Assembly: GCA_025357975.1 (NCBI GenBank)
Contig: JANYKY010000345.1
Span: forward strand, 1-14,499
Source: Gemmatimonadaceae bacterium
GTDB taxonomy: Bacteria > Gemmatimonadota > Gemmatimonadetes > Gemmatimonadales > Gemmatimonadaceae
Direction: 5' to 3'
DNA length: 14,499 nucleotides
This document shows positions 7,652 to 14,499 of the stretch, one piece after another (positions within the stretch are counted from its first letter, which is position 1; every line of letters begins with the position of its first letter). Under the pieces are notes generated by a model. It was not told the origin of the DNA. It worked only from the letters and a program-made list of their open reading frames with translations, and searched no databases. The translations under genes and the position numbers were made by a program.

Positions 7652-7665
7652 TCGAACGCGTTCGA
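7652..7665. repeat. 14-bp perfect palindrome in the convergent intergenic gap
   Basis: TCGAACGCGTTCGA is its own reverse complement and starts three bases after the TAA of the membrane protein gene. With no spacer it suits a dimeric DNA-binding protein better than an RNA hairpin, but it lies between convergent 3' ends, where an operator is not expected. Its function is unknown. Confidence 0.35.
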
Positions 7666-7716
7666 AATAGGCAGTCCTGCGTTTATACGGCGTCGCTGAA
7701 TGAGACATCGCCCCTC

Positions 7717-7737
7717 GGCGCGCACTGTCGCCGCGCC
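7717..7737. terminator. Possible hairpin between convergent genes
   Basis: GGCGCG and CGCGCC form a 6-bp all-G/C stem around a 9-base loop, placed between two convergent genes where termination is needed on both strands. No run of T follows on either strand, so it is not a classical intrinsic terminator. It may only aid termination or protect the 3' ends. Confidence 0.3.
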
Positions 7738-7775
7738 TGGTTGGCCCTTATGGTCTGCTCGATAGCGTGTATATC

Positions 7776-7793
7776 ACACCGTTTATGCGGTGT
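7776..7793 (-). terminator. Possible hairpin at the 3' end of the glycoconjugate operon
   Basis: ACACCG and CGGTGT form a 6-bp stem with a 6-base loop that contains the stop codon of the nucleotidyltransferase gene (TAA at 7783-7785 on the minus strand). No U-tract follows. The position at the operon end is suggestive, the structure weak. Confidence 0.25.
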
Positions 7794-8985
7794 TCGCGCG
7801 TGCTGAAAGGCGGCGCCATTTTCGGCGGAGTTTGACCAACACTGCGGATGCGATGTGAACCGGCACTTGTCGCTTGCGTTCGAGTCCCCACACTTGCTGC
7901 AAGAACTTCGGGAAGCCGATCAACGGATGTCCGAGCGCGACTCTCGCGGTCGACTGGAAATACCTCCGGCCGAGCAGGAGAGAATGGGAGGCAAAGTGCG
8001 GTGGCCGCGTTCTCGAGCGATACCGAGATAGTTCGCCCCTGGAAACGCGAATCTGGTGGAGCTCGTCGAGGACGCTCGGCGGAATCGGTGCCGCGAAAGT
8101 GTCAGACAAGTAACCGAGCGCGTTTCTCATCTCGGGCGCTAGCCCTCGTTTCATTGTCTGTACCAGCAGCCGCTCCCAATCGAGGTCAGGCGATGACCGT
8201 ATCACTACCATCGCATCGGCAATCCATCGCACAGGTGGAACCCGATTCCATTCTGCACCGTGAAAGCATATATGCAGGAGTTGATCAGCCGAACTGAGTG
8301 CACGCGTGGGTGCGCTGTTGAGCACAGTGGGAACAGCGGCATTCCAGAAGTCAGTATCTGCGTCGGGCGTAAGACATTCGGTCAGCGTGTGCCAATGCAG
8401 ATCGAGCTCGCGACCTTCGGGTTCAGCGAAATGCTCGGAGTGAATCCATTCCCTGAACACGTCTGACTGTATCATGCGCTCCACCGGAGCACCTCGCTTG
8501 CCAAGTGGAACGCAGGATTCTGAAAGCAGCACGCGAATCGCATCGGCTGCCCTGTCGGTTGGGACGAGGACGTCGAAATCCGACATGGGCCGCAGTCCAA
8601 GATCACGGTAGTACAGGGACACGAGAGCCGCGCCTTTGAGCAGCATGGTTGCGATGCCTGCTCGCTCGAGAGCGCTAACCAACAATGCCATCCGGTGAAA
8701 CAGGATTTGATTCTCGTACCACGTCCGACGGTAGATTCCCCTGAAAGTATTAACCAGCGGATGCTGGGCGCCGATCGCGTGAAGGTTTCTATAGACGAGT
8801 GGCAAGAGGCGTTGGGAGCCGGAATCGATCCGATCAATTCCGACGTTACTCAGCCAGCCTTCCCATCCAGCGATGGCCTCGTTCGGCGGCAACAGCGCCG
8901 CTTTCAACAGCAGCTCTTGTCCCGGCTCCGGCAAGCAACCCTCCATAATGACTGCCTTGCTCGTTCGAAACAGGAGGCTGCTCAT
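7783..8985 (-). CDS. NTP_transf_5-type nucleotidyltransferase family protein
   Basis: The 400-residue protein has the hallmark of a large, mostly uncharacterised nucleotidyltransferase family: LLKGAAL at about 115-121 followed by RPMSDFDVLVP at 132-142. Asp136 and Asp138 are the likely metal-binding pair, and ELDLHWH further on may supply a third acid. Such proteins are expected to move a nucleotide or related group to a small molecule, peptide or sugar, and homologues are found in capsule, glycan and some lasso-peptide clusters. The C-terminus is rich in basic residues (VKLRRKWRRLSAR). The start ATG overlaps the stop of the ABC transporter gene (ATGA at 8982-8985), so it is the translationally coupled last gene of the operon. 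Family assignment is good; the true substrate is unknown. Confidence 0.8.
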   Translation of the reverse strand: MSSLLFRTSKAVIMEGCLPEPGQELLLKAALLPPNEAIAGWEGWLSNVGIDRIDSGSQRLLPLVYRNLHAIGAQHPLVNTFRGIYRRTWYENQILFHRMALLVSALERAGIATMLLKGAALVSLYYRDLGLRPMSDFDVLVPTDRAADAIRVLLSESCVPLGKRGAPVERMIQSDVFREWIHSEHFAEPEGRELDLHWHTLTECLTPDADTDFWNAAVPTVLNSAPTRALSSADQLLHICFHGAEWNRVPPVRWIADAMVVIRSSPDLDWERLLVQTMKRGLAPEMRNALGYLSDTFAAPIPPSVLDELHQIRVSRGELSRYRSRTRPPHFASHSLLLGRRYFQSTARVALGHPLIGFPKFLQQVWGLERKRQVPVHIASAVLVKLRRKWRRLSARANTA

Positions 8986-10634
8986 ACGAGCTCAAATGGG
9001 AGACAAGCTCCGTCGCGAAGCACGTAGCTGACATCCGCGGTGCGCGCGAGATCCATGTCATGCGTGATGAGTAGAATGGTAGGGCGATTTTCTACGCTGT
9101 TCAGATTGGACACCAGTTGCGCAACAGACCCGGCATCCAGGTGATTTGTCGGCTCGTCGAGAATCAGCAGGCGCGACGGACGCATCAACGCGCGGGCGAT
9201 TGCGACACGCTGGCGCTGTCCTCCCGACAATTGCACACCATTCTCGCCGACATGCGTATCGAAGCCTTGAGGAAGATCTTCGATAAAGTCCCACGCAGTG
9301 GACAACCTTGCCGCGTGGGCTATTTCCGATTCGGTTGCATCAGGAACGCCATACGCGATGTTCTGCCGAACCGTGCCCGAAAGCAACACAGTGTCCTGCA
9401 TCACCACGCTGATAGAGCGCCGCATGGACGTGAGCTCGATGTCATCGAACGCAATGCCATCCGCGTAAATCTGTCCAACCTCCGGCCGATAGAGGCCGAG
9501 GATGAGGTGAGCGAGGGTTGTCTTCCCTGATCCGTTGCCACCCACGATCGCGACAGTCGTGCCCGCATCGATACTCAGGCTCGCGTTCCTGAGAACAAGT
9601 TCGTCACCATACCCGAACGAAACGCTGTCGAGAGAGATTCTTCCCTCGAAGTCGATCTGCGCCTTCCCGGAGTACGGCAGCCGATCAGCGATTCGCAGAA
9701 AGTCGAAGAGGGTCGTGAGCGATTCGTTACCTGCGATGATCGACGGAATTGAAGACATGATGATGCCGAGCGACCCGTTCAGAAGCAGCACTCCAGCGTA
9801 AAATGAGAGGAGCTGACCCGCCGTCATGGTCCTATGGGCGATTGCCACGCCGCCGACAATGAGGATCAGGGCGGCGCAAACCGCGTTTACGGTCCCGTGC
9901 ATCATGCCGTACGCTGCTTCCATCAATGCCGTCTTCGCGCTTGTTAGACGGAGATCGTCGATATTCGCTCGCTGTCGCTGGAGCTCGATTTGCTCCGCCG
10001 ACTGCATTCGCATCACGTCCATCATTTGAAACACGGACGCGACTCCGGAATTGAACACTTCAAACGAGTGATGATACTGTCGTGCCGTGTTTCCCGTCGA
10101 GTGTGCAAGCTTCCGATTGAACAGCCACAACAAGGGCGCGGCAAGCAGCAGGACGGCGAACAGGCGCACGTTGAGAAAAATCAGTACACCGCAAAGTGTC
10201 ACTGCCGTCACAAGGGCCGGAAGCAGTTGCGCGATGAGAGCGTTGCTCATGATGTCGAGCCGTTCGGTATCCTGCACAATGGTGGTGTGAAGTCGGCCTC
10301 GGTCCGCCGCATCGTAGAAGGATCTCGGCAAATCGAAACATCGTTCGATAAGCTCCACGCGAAGATCGGCGACAGCTCTCTTTGTTATTCGAAGGATTCG
10401 TGAGCGCGTCCACAGAGTCAGCGCATTGCCGCCGATACCGAGAAACAGAAGGGCCGCTGCTGCTTCCACCAGCCGGTGAAGATCCGCCGCTGGCAGCACT
10501 CGATCGAAAGTGTACCGAACCAACCACGTAATTGGCAGCACAAACAGCGCCTGGACGACGGCCACAGCGACGGCAATCGTCAGCTTTCCAGACGAAGTCC
10601 TGTAGAATCCAATGTAGTGACGCCACGCCGACAC
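8982..10634 (-). CDS. ABC exporter with fused membrane and ATPase domains
   Basis: This 550-residue half-transporter should act as a homodimer in the inner membrane, exporting a lipid-linked glycan, peptide or other product. The membrane domain (about 1-310) has six hydrophobic segments, near 18-40, 57-78, 133-155, 156-173, 248-266 and 275-300. The ATPase domain has Walker A GGNGSGKT at 365-372, the Q-loop Gln413 (VVMQDTVLLSGTV), signature LSGGQ at 469-473, Walker B LLILDEP at 489-495 and the switch His525 (LLITHD). All catalytic residues are present. There is no N-terminal C39 peptidase domain, so it would not itself cleave a double-glycine leader. The start is GTG at 10634, two bases after the stop of the upstream GT2 gene, and its own stop overlaps the next start. 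The substrate is inferred from the operon only. Confidence 0.93.
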   Translation of the reverse strand: MSAWRHYIGFYRTSSGKLTIAVAVAVVQALFVLPITWLVRYTFDRVLPAADLHRLVEAAAALLFLGIGGNALTLWTRSRILRITKRAVADLRVELIERCFDLPRSFYDAADRGRLHTTIVQDTERLDIMSNALIAQLLPALVTAVTLCGVLIFLNVRLFAVLLLAAPLLWLFNRKLAHSTGNTARQYHHSFEVFNSGVASVFQMMDVMRMQSAEQIELQRQRANIDDLRLTSAKTALMEAAYGMMHGTVNAVCAALILIVGGVAIAHRTMTAGQLLSFYAGVLLLNGSLGIIMSSIPSIIAGNESLTTLFDFLRIADRLPYSGKAQIDFEGRISLDSVSFGYGDELVLRNASLSIDAGTTVAIVGGNGSGKTTLAHLILGLYRPEVGQIYADGIAFDDIELTSMRRSISVVMQDTVLLSGTVRQNIAYGVPDATESEIAHAARLSTAWDFIEDLPQGFDTHVGENGVQLSGGQRQRVAIARALMRPSRLLILDEPTNHLDAGSVAQLVSNLNSVENRPTILLITHDMDLARTADVSYVLRDGACLPFELV

Positions 10635-10636
10635 GC

Positions 10637-11317
10637 TCAGATTCGGGGTCCCTTCTGGCGTCTGCGATCGAGCGAGGCCTTGAGGATACGAACGTAGTCA
10701 GTTTGCGAATCGCGCTTGTTCACTCCCTGATTGCGGTCATGCAGACGCCTGCGCAGCACGACGTCTGGCAGCATCATTGTTGTGAGGTTGTTCTCGATCG
10801 CCCTGAGGTACCAGGCGACGAACTCTCCGAGCTGCCATTCCGTGTCGAACATGCCGATCCGCACGAATGCTCCACGTCGAATGAGCATACTACAATGAGT
10901 GTAGCCCGGCATTGCGTGGGTCGGACACCGCAGGGAAAGTCTGGTTACATCATCCATCTCGGGGCTGATGAATTGCTGCATGTGTCCGAAGACGGCGTTT
11001 CGATCAGGATTGTCATGCAGCGCGGCTATCTGCAACGAGAGCTTATCCCGCGTCCACATGTCGTCGGCGTCGAGAAAGGCGAGAATGCTTCCGCTGGCGA
11101 GCTCGATCCCACGATTGCGCGCAGCTGCAGCCCCTGAGTTGGTCTGGTGCTCATATCGAATCCGCACGCCGGGGTTCGCCCCAGCCGAAAGCGCTTTTGC
11201 GATCTCTGCAGTAGTGTCTGTCGACCCATCATCAACAACAACTACCTCGAGCGGCCGGTAGGTCTGCGCGACAATGCTGTTTATCGCCTCTTTCAGATAG
11301 CGTTCACCGTTGAACAC
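10637..11317 (-). CDS. GT2-family glycosyltransferase with a missing normal start codon
   Basis: This is a GT-A-fold glycosyltransferase that transfers a sugar from a nucleotide sugar. Counted from the first usable start (GTG at 11317), VVVVDDGSTD lies at 25-34 and the metal-binding DADD at 83-86. GEFVAWYLRA (164-173) sits where the catalytic-base region is expected, and RRRLHDRNQG (189-198) is near the end. The conserved first strand (LVSVIVPVFN) is encoded in the same frame but upstream of this GTG, so the real protein must start earlier. Between the upstream TGA at 11438-11440 and 11317 there is no ATG, GTG or TTG in frame. Either an unusual codon is used (for example the ATC at 11390-11392, with AAGG 9 bases before it) or a base is wrong. 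It follows the methyltransferase gene and precedes the ABC transporter by two bases. Confidence 0.85.
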   Translation of the reverse strand: MFNGERYLKEAINSIVAQTYRPLEVVVVDDGSTDTTAEIAKALSAGANPGVRIRYEHQTNSGAAAARNRGIELASGSILAFLDADDMWTRDKLSLQIAALHDNPDRNAVFGHMQQFISPEMDDVTRLSLRCPTHAMPGYTHCSMLIRRGAFVRIGMFDTEWQLGEFVAWYLRAIENNLTTMMLPDVVLRRRLHDRNQGVNKRDSQTDYVRILKASLDRRRQKGPRI

Positions 11318-11403
11318 GGGAACTATGACGCTGACGAGATGGTTATCCGCGTCTGCAGCCGATCGCTGAAAAAATTCTGCGGTGTCTTTGATCGGCGGCC
11401 GCC

Positions 11404-12018
11404 TTATACCAGAAAAAACCAGGAGGGCGACATTGATTCACGCGAAATCGCCAAACTTAGTCGGCTGGCATTTCTGAATTCATCCACAGCCGACTTCACT
11501 CCGTAAACATAGTTTGGCGCCCACCCGTCCAGGTAATCATGACCTGCCAGAATGCCACCCTTGCGGACTTTTGGAAACCATAATTCGATATCGTCGCTAA
11601 CGTCCTCGTAGTGATGGAGAGCGTCGATGTACACGAAGTCGAGCTCGCCATTGGCGAAAGAACCGGCGGCATCGCGTGAAGTCCTGCGCATCATCTCGCA
11701 ACGTGCGCCAAATGGCTTGAGCCTCTTCGTCGCAACGCTCAATACGTCATCATGCGCGATCTGTGTAACTGGTGTTCCGTCTGCCGAAAGTTCTCTGCTT
11801 GATTCCATCCAGGGATCGATCGAAAATAGCTTTTTACCATTCCAATGGGTCAGCAGGAACTCGGAATAGGAGCCCTTGTGAACTCCCACTTCAGCGCCGA
11901 CGCCGGTTAGCGCTCGAGCGTTCAGCACGAAAGGAAATTCGTCTCTGGAGGAAATGTGAAATAGCCCGTGGCGGTACGACTTTCGTATGATCGATCTAAG
12001 AAGATTCCGGATCGTCAC
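11404..12018 (-). CDS. Class I SAM-dependent methyltransferase (Methyltransf_24 type)
   Basis: The 204-residue protein has SAM-binding motif I at about 41-49 (GAEVGVHKGS), an acidic residue at the end of strand 2 (Asp68 in LFSIDPW), DFVYIDALHHYEDV at 127-140 and GGILAGHDY at 154-162. This set is typical of small methyltransferases found in sugar, O-antigen and natural-product clusters. The His-rich HHYEDV and GHDY segments may bind a metal, as in related sugar O-methyltransferases; this is inference. The start is GTG at 12018, two bases after the stop of the SGNH gene. Its final codons overlap the open upstream part of the next GT2 frame. It probably methylates a sugar or peptide group made by this operon. 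The acceptor is unknown. Confidence 0.85.
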   Translation of the reverse strand: MTIRNLLRSIIRKSYRHGLFHISSRDEFPFVLNARALTGVGAEVGVHKGSYSEFLLTHWNGKKLFSIDPWMESSRELSADGTPVTQIAHDDVLSVATKRLKPFGARCEMMRRTSRDAAGSFANGELDFVYIDALHHYEDVSDDIELWFPKVRKGGILAGHDYLDGWAPNYVYGVKSAVDEFRNASRLSLAISRESMSPSWFFLV

Positions 12019-12020
12019 TG

Positions 12021-13178
12021 TCAGACCGATCCGCCGCGCACCATAAACCCAACGAGATTCAACTGCTTAACAACGCGTATCACCGAATCCTGTTCTACGC
12101 CTGAAGCAGCATAGTCGACAACCTGGTCTGTGAGCGAGATTCGAACGGAAGTTCCACTACCCAGTGGTCGTCTTAGAATAACGGTCGTCAACCGACTGTA
12201 GCTGCACCACTCGTCCCACAACGTGTATTCCTCAGTCGATTCGGCGGTCTCCACGCGAATAATACCGGCGTCTTTTCCGACAATTACAAGCAGACCAACG
12301 AGCTCGCCGGCAACCTCGAAACGGATTTCGTTCTTCTCGTCGATACGGATGTAATCGTAGGCAAAGCGGAAGCGTCCGGTCGCGCAATTTTGCGGATCGC
12401 GGAGCATGCTGATGTTGGCCGGAACGATTCGCGTGTGATGATAGTTGCGGACGAGGAGTGGGATCTTGGAAAAATCGCGTGGGGCGCAAGCCATGTCTTC
12501 ATCGGACGCTTCGAAAACAACTTGCAGCCCGGCGGCAATGCAATCAGTCGTTATCCTGGATCCTTCGGGTGTCGTATGAACCTTGTCCCTCACGACGGCG
12601 GCAGCCGAGAAACGGCCGGCAACAATCTCGTTCTGTATCAATTGCCCTATATGAAGCGACGGTATGCCGTAGTGGGCGGCAACTCTCTCGTACTCGGCGA
12701 TGACCGGATGCGCATCATTCAGCTCTTCGTCTCTTCTATAGAGATACAAGAAACAGGTATGGCAGCCCGCGTCGAGGAGTTTCAGAACCATGCCTTCGAC
12801 CGCGCCGGCAATTTCGCCTAGCGACGTCTGCGCACCCATGTCACCGGTGCTGTATTCGATGAGGCACAGATCTGGCCGCTTCGCAATAACCTGCTCGTCC
12901 ATCATGAAAACACCAGAGATAGAGCCGACTCCGCCGAATCCCGCATTGATGGCGATGTGCGGTTGTCGAAAAGTCTCTGTAAACCATTGGTCCAGCATGG
13001 AACGGTAACCTTCCTTCTGCGCGGTGACGCTGGCGCCCAGATAAGCGACAGTGCATGGCCTGGCCAGCAGCATGCTCCGCAGATCGCCAAGGCCGTTCCT
13101 TGGAATGGCGGCAGATCCCGCGTAACCCGGCTCAATCGCAGTCAAACGCCGACTACCAGTAATTTTCGTGAGTGTCAC
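12021..13178 (-). CDS. SGNH-hydrolase-like protein with a C-terminal beta-rich domain, probable acyl transferase or esterase
   Basis: Counted from the GTG at 13178 (385 residues), block I is GASVTAQ with the nucleophile Ser50. Block II is NAGFGGVGS (about 78-86) and the last block is DKVHTTPEGS with Asp198 and His201. These are the landmarks of SGNH/GDSL hydrolases, which remove or move acyl groups on sugars and lipids. At block III, where the family has Asn before Asp, the sequence reads STGD, with Gly112. About 150 residues of beta-strand-rich sequence follow the hydrolase domain. The frame is open upstream to 13325, but that part overlaps the previous gene by over 170 bp and shows no family pattern, so I prefer the GTG at 13178 (26-bp overlap) or the TTG at 13144. 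In this operon an O-acetyl or O-acyl modification of the glycan is a reasonable guess. Confidence 0.75.
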   Translation of the reverse strand: MTLTKITGSRRLTAIEPGYAGSAAIPRNGLGDLRSMLLARPCTVAYLGASVTAQKEGYRSMLDQWFTETFRQPHIAINAGFGGVGSISGVFMMDEQVIAKRPDLCLIEYSTGDMGAQTSLGEIAGAVEGMVLKLLDAGCHTCFLYLYRRDEELNDAHPVIAEYERVAAHYGIPSLHIGQLIQNEIVAGRFSAAAVVRDKVHTTPEGSRITTDCIAAGLQVVFEASDEDMACAPRDFSKIPLLVRNYHHTRIVPANISMLRDPQNCATGRFRFAYDYIRIDEKNEIRFEVAGELVGLLVIVGKDAGIIRVETAESTEEYTLWDEWCSYSRLTTVILRRPLGSGTSVRISLTDQVVDYAASGVEQDSVIRVVKQLNLVGFMVRGGSV

Positions 13179-14076
13179 TTGCAGCCGGACGGTAGCGCGC
13201 CGGCATATCGACCCACGCACCGTTGATATATCGCGACTGCCACTCGGCCGAATTTCTCCAGCGATCTCCAAGGACACCAAACAAAACCTGGAGATGTCCG
13301 CCGAGCGAGAGCCCGATCCTGCCAAGGCTTTTGACGAATGCCGCCAGCGGGATGCCGAGTCCGCCAGCGCCGATCAACGCGATATCGAAATCAACTGACT
13401 CGATCTTGTTCTTGATGTGGTCAAGGAGATCGAGGGCGGTCCCGTACTGCTGCTGAGCTTCGGTCGAAAATCCGTACGGGAAATGGACAGCTTCGATGGC
13501 AGCTGGATAGAACCACTCCTTCCCCGTTTTTGCCCAAACGGCTTCGAAACTGGCGCGAGTGGCACGCTCGCGAAGAAGTTCGGCGAAAGGGGACACCAAT
13601 AGTACTTTTTTGCCAGAAAACGCCGGCAGATAACAAAGCGCTGGATTTGCTGGCGACGAGCGGTCGGGCTCCTGGTTCAAAAAGTACGTCAGCTTATTCG
13701 TGAGACCGTAAGAGCGAATTATCTCGGGCTCGATGAAGGGCGAATCGTTGAACACGCCGATGCAGTCGAGGCCTCGAACCTCATCGACATACAAGGGTGC
13801 GAATTTCCGATAGAACGCTGGTGCTGCGGGAAAGACTCCAGCTTGTTTGAGAGCGAGAAAACAAAGCGAGGCTTCGTATGCCTTGATTTTGCGCGGGTCT
13901 CTCTCTCTTTCCAGGAGAAGGGGATAGTACATCCATCGCTTTTCGGAAATGCCGATCTTTCCAGCAGCGTAAGGCGTGCTTTGTTCCGCGGAACGCGTTA
14001 CATCTCCGACGAATTCCGCTCGTGAAATCAGGGGACGACCGATAGCTGCCTCGGCCGGATTCAGGAGAGCGCTCAC
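13153..14076 (-). CDS. GT-D-like glycosyltransferase-related protein
   Basis: This 307-residue protein has no standard glycosyltransferase motif. Its C-terminal part does have a Rossmann-like pattern: DFDIALIGAGGLGIPLA at 229-245, then an alternate strand-helix unit, then LGGHLQVLFG at 258-267 and GDRW at 270-273. The same pattern occurs in uncharacterised polysaccharide-cluster proteins related to the GT-D fold (DUF1792-like). The N-terminal half contains GVFNDSPFIEPEIIRSYGL, perhaps part of the donor or acceptor site. It may transfer a sugar to the growing glycan. The start GTG overlaps the TGA of the upstream GT2 gene (14073-14076), and its end overlaps the SGNH gene start. The fold assignment comes from memory of the pattern and should be treated as probable only. 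Confidence 0.6.
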   Translation of the reverse strand: MSALLNPAEAAIGRPLISRAEFVGDVTRSAEQSTPYAAGKIGISEKRWMYYPLLLERERDPRKIKAYEASLCFLALKQAGVFPAAPAFYRKFAPLYVDEVRGLDCIGVFNDSPFIEPEIIRSYGLTNKLTYFLNQEPDRSSPANPALCYLPAFSGKKVLLVSPFAELLRERATRASFEAVWAKTGKEWFYPAAIEAVHFPYGFSTEAQQQYGTALDLLDHIKNKIESVDFDIALIGAGGLGIPLAAFVKSLGRIGLSLGGHLQVLFGVLGDRWRNSAEWQSRYINGAWVDMPARYRPAASDTHENYW

Positions 14077-14499
14077 TCCGTCTTCGCAGCGGCCTTTTGC
14101 GCGCGCTGCCGGTCGATCGATTGTTTCAATAGTACGACCACTTCGCGATTGAAGCGGCGTGTGTGTGAGTCAAGGTAAGACAGGTTCGAATTGTGGACGC
14201 GCTTGAAAAGCATAACCTCGGGTACTATCCCCAGTATGAGCTGCCGATCCTTGGCGCGCGCGAACCATTCGACGTCGCTCGCGATTTCCAAGCTCGTGAC
14301 AAAGACGCCGAGTGTCTCGAAGACCTGCTTGCGGGCGAGAAGGGCGCTTGGCATGTATGCGGGGTGATCTGTATCCAGCAGCTCACGCTTGAAACCCGGA
14401 GGAGCGTCATGTCCCGGCTCGAGAACAAAACGCATCCGGGTTATGACGTACTGGGTCTGCGGCTCACGCGCGAGAAGCTCTGTTTGCGCGGCCAGCTTG
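14073..14499 (-). CDS. GT2-family glycosyltransferase, 5' end outside the window
   Basis: The minus-strand frame is open to the right edge: upstream of the ATG at 14435 it still reads KLAAQTELLAREPQTQYVI, so the gene begins beyond 14499 and only the C-terminal 140 or so residues are seen. After YMPSALLARKQVF come SDVEWFARAKD, which fits the acidic catalytic-base region of GT2 enzymes, and the C-terminal LFKRVHNSNLS and SIDRQRAQK segments. The last two resemble the end of the second GT2 enzyme at 10637-11317, so the two are probably paralogues. The nucleotide-sugar DxD motif lies outside the window. Its stop overlaps the GTG of the next gene by four bases. It should add one sugar to the operon's product. 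Confidence 0.78.
   Translation of the reverse strand, partial: KLAAQTELLAREPQTQYVITRMRFVLEPGHDAPPGFKRELLDTDHPAYMPSALLARKQVFETLGVFVTSLEIASDVEWFARAKDRQLILGIVPEVMLFKRVHNSNLSYLDSHTRRFNREVVVLLKQSIDRQRAQKAAAKTE

Noticed and set aside
13179..13325. N-terminal extension of the SGNH protein from an upstream start at 13325
   Set aside because: It overlaps the GT-D-like gene heavily, is Arg/Ser-rich without family resemblance, and closer starts exist at 13178 and 13144.
1..14499. CRISPR arrays, tRNA or rRNA genes, insertion sequences
   Set aside because: No regularly spaced direct repeats, cloverleaf-like sequence, rRNA segments or transposase frames with flanking inverted repeats were seen on either strand.

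Overview
The window joins two unlike pieces of DNA. Bases 1 to about 671 are AT-rich (roughly one third G+C). They hold two minus-strand genes of phage character: an unidentified gene that runs off the left edge, and a RuvC-type Holliday junction resolvase whose N-terminus is missing. From about base 672 to the end the DNA is GC-rich (roughly 55 to 60% G+C) with ordinary chromosomal genes of a free-living aerobic bacterium. The phylum cannot be fixed from sequence alone; a soil group such as Gemmatimonadota or Acidobacteriota would fit, but this is a guess. Two reading frames, the resolvase on the minus strand and a trypsin-like protease on the plus strand, both appear cut at the junction. An assembly or cloning chimera is therefore as likely as a real insertion.

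From 672 to 5475 the layout is metabolic. A secreted trypsin-like protease on the plus strand meets a minus-strand run read as odhB/sucB (E2 of 2-oxoglutarate dehydrogenase), lpd (E3), a GNAT acetyltransferase and a PPK2 polyphosphate kinase. E2 and E3 are 7 bp apart, the GNAT gene follows 20 bp after lpd, and PPK2 follows 27 bp later. They look co-transcribed. The E1 gene is not here.

From 5568 to 7648 on the plus strand lie a zinc-free MDR/quinone-oxidoreductase-like enzyme, a 74-residue zinc-ribbon protein overlapping it by ATGA, and a multi-helix membrane protein of the MscS-associated TM-helix type. A 92 bp divergent gap separates this run from odhB. A 134 bp convergent gap with palindromes separates it from the next block.

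From 14499 down to 7783 seven minus-strand genes form one compact operon with overlaps or gaps of a few bases: a GT2 glycosyltransferase (5' end outside the window), a GT-D-like protein, an SGNH-hydrolase-like protein with a C-terminal beta-rich domain, a class I methyltransferase, a second GT2 enzyme, an ABC exporter with fused membrane and ATPase domains, and an NTP_transf_5-type nucleotidyltransferase. This looks like a cassette that builds, decorates (glycosyl, methyl, possibly acyl groups) and exports a glycoconjugate or modified peptide. The nucleotidyltransferase plus exporter plus GT2 combination resembles the tailoring end of some lasso-peptide-type clusters, but no precursor peptide, cyclase or leader peptidase is visible. 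This cassette is the part most likely to be undescribed. Oddities in it are a GT2 gene whose conserved N-terminal strand lies upstream of any normal start codon, an SGNH protein with Gly where the family has the block III Asn, and repeated use of GTG starts.
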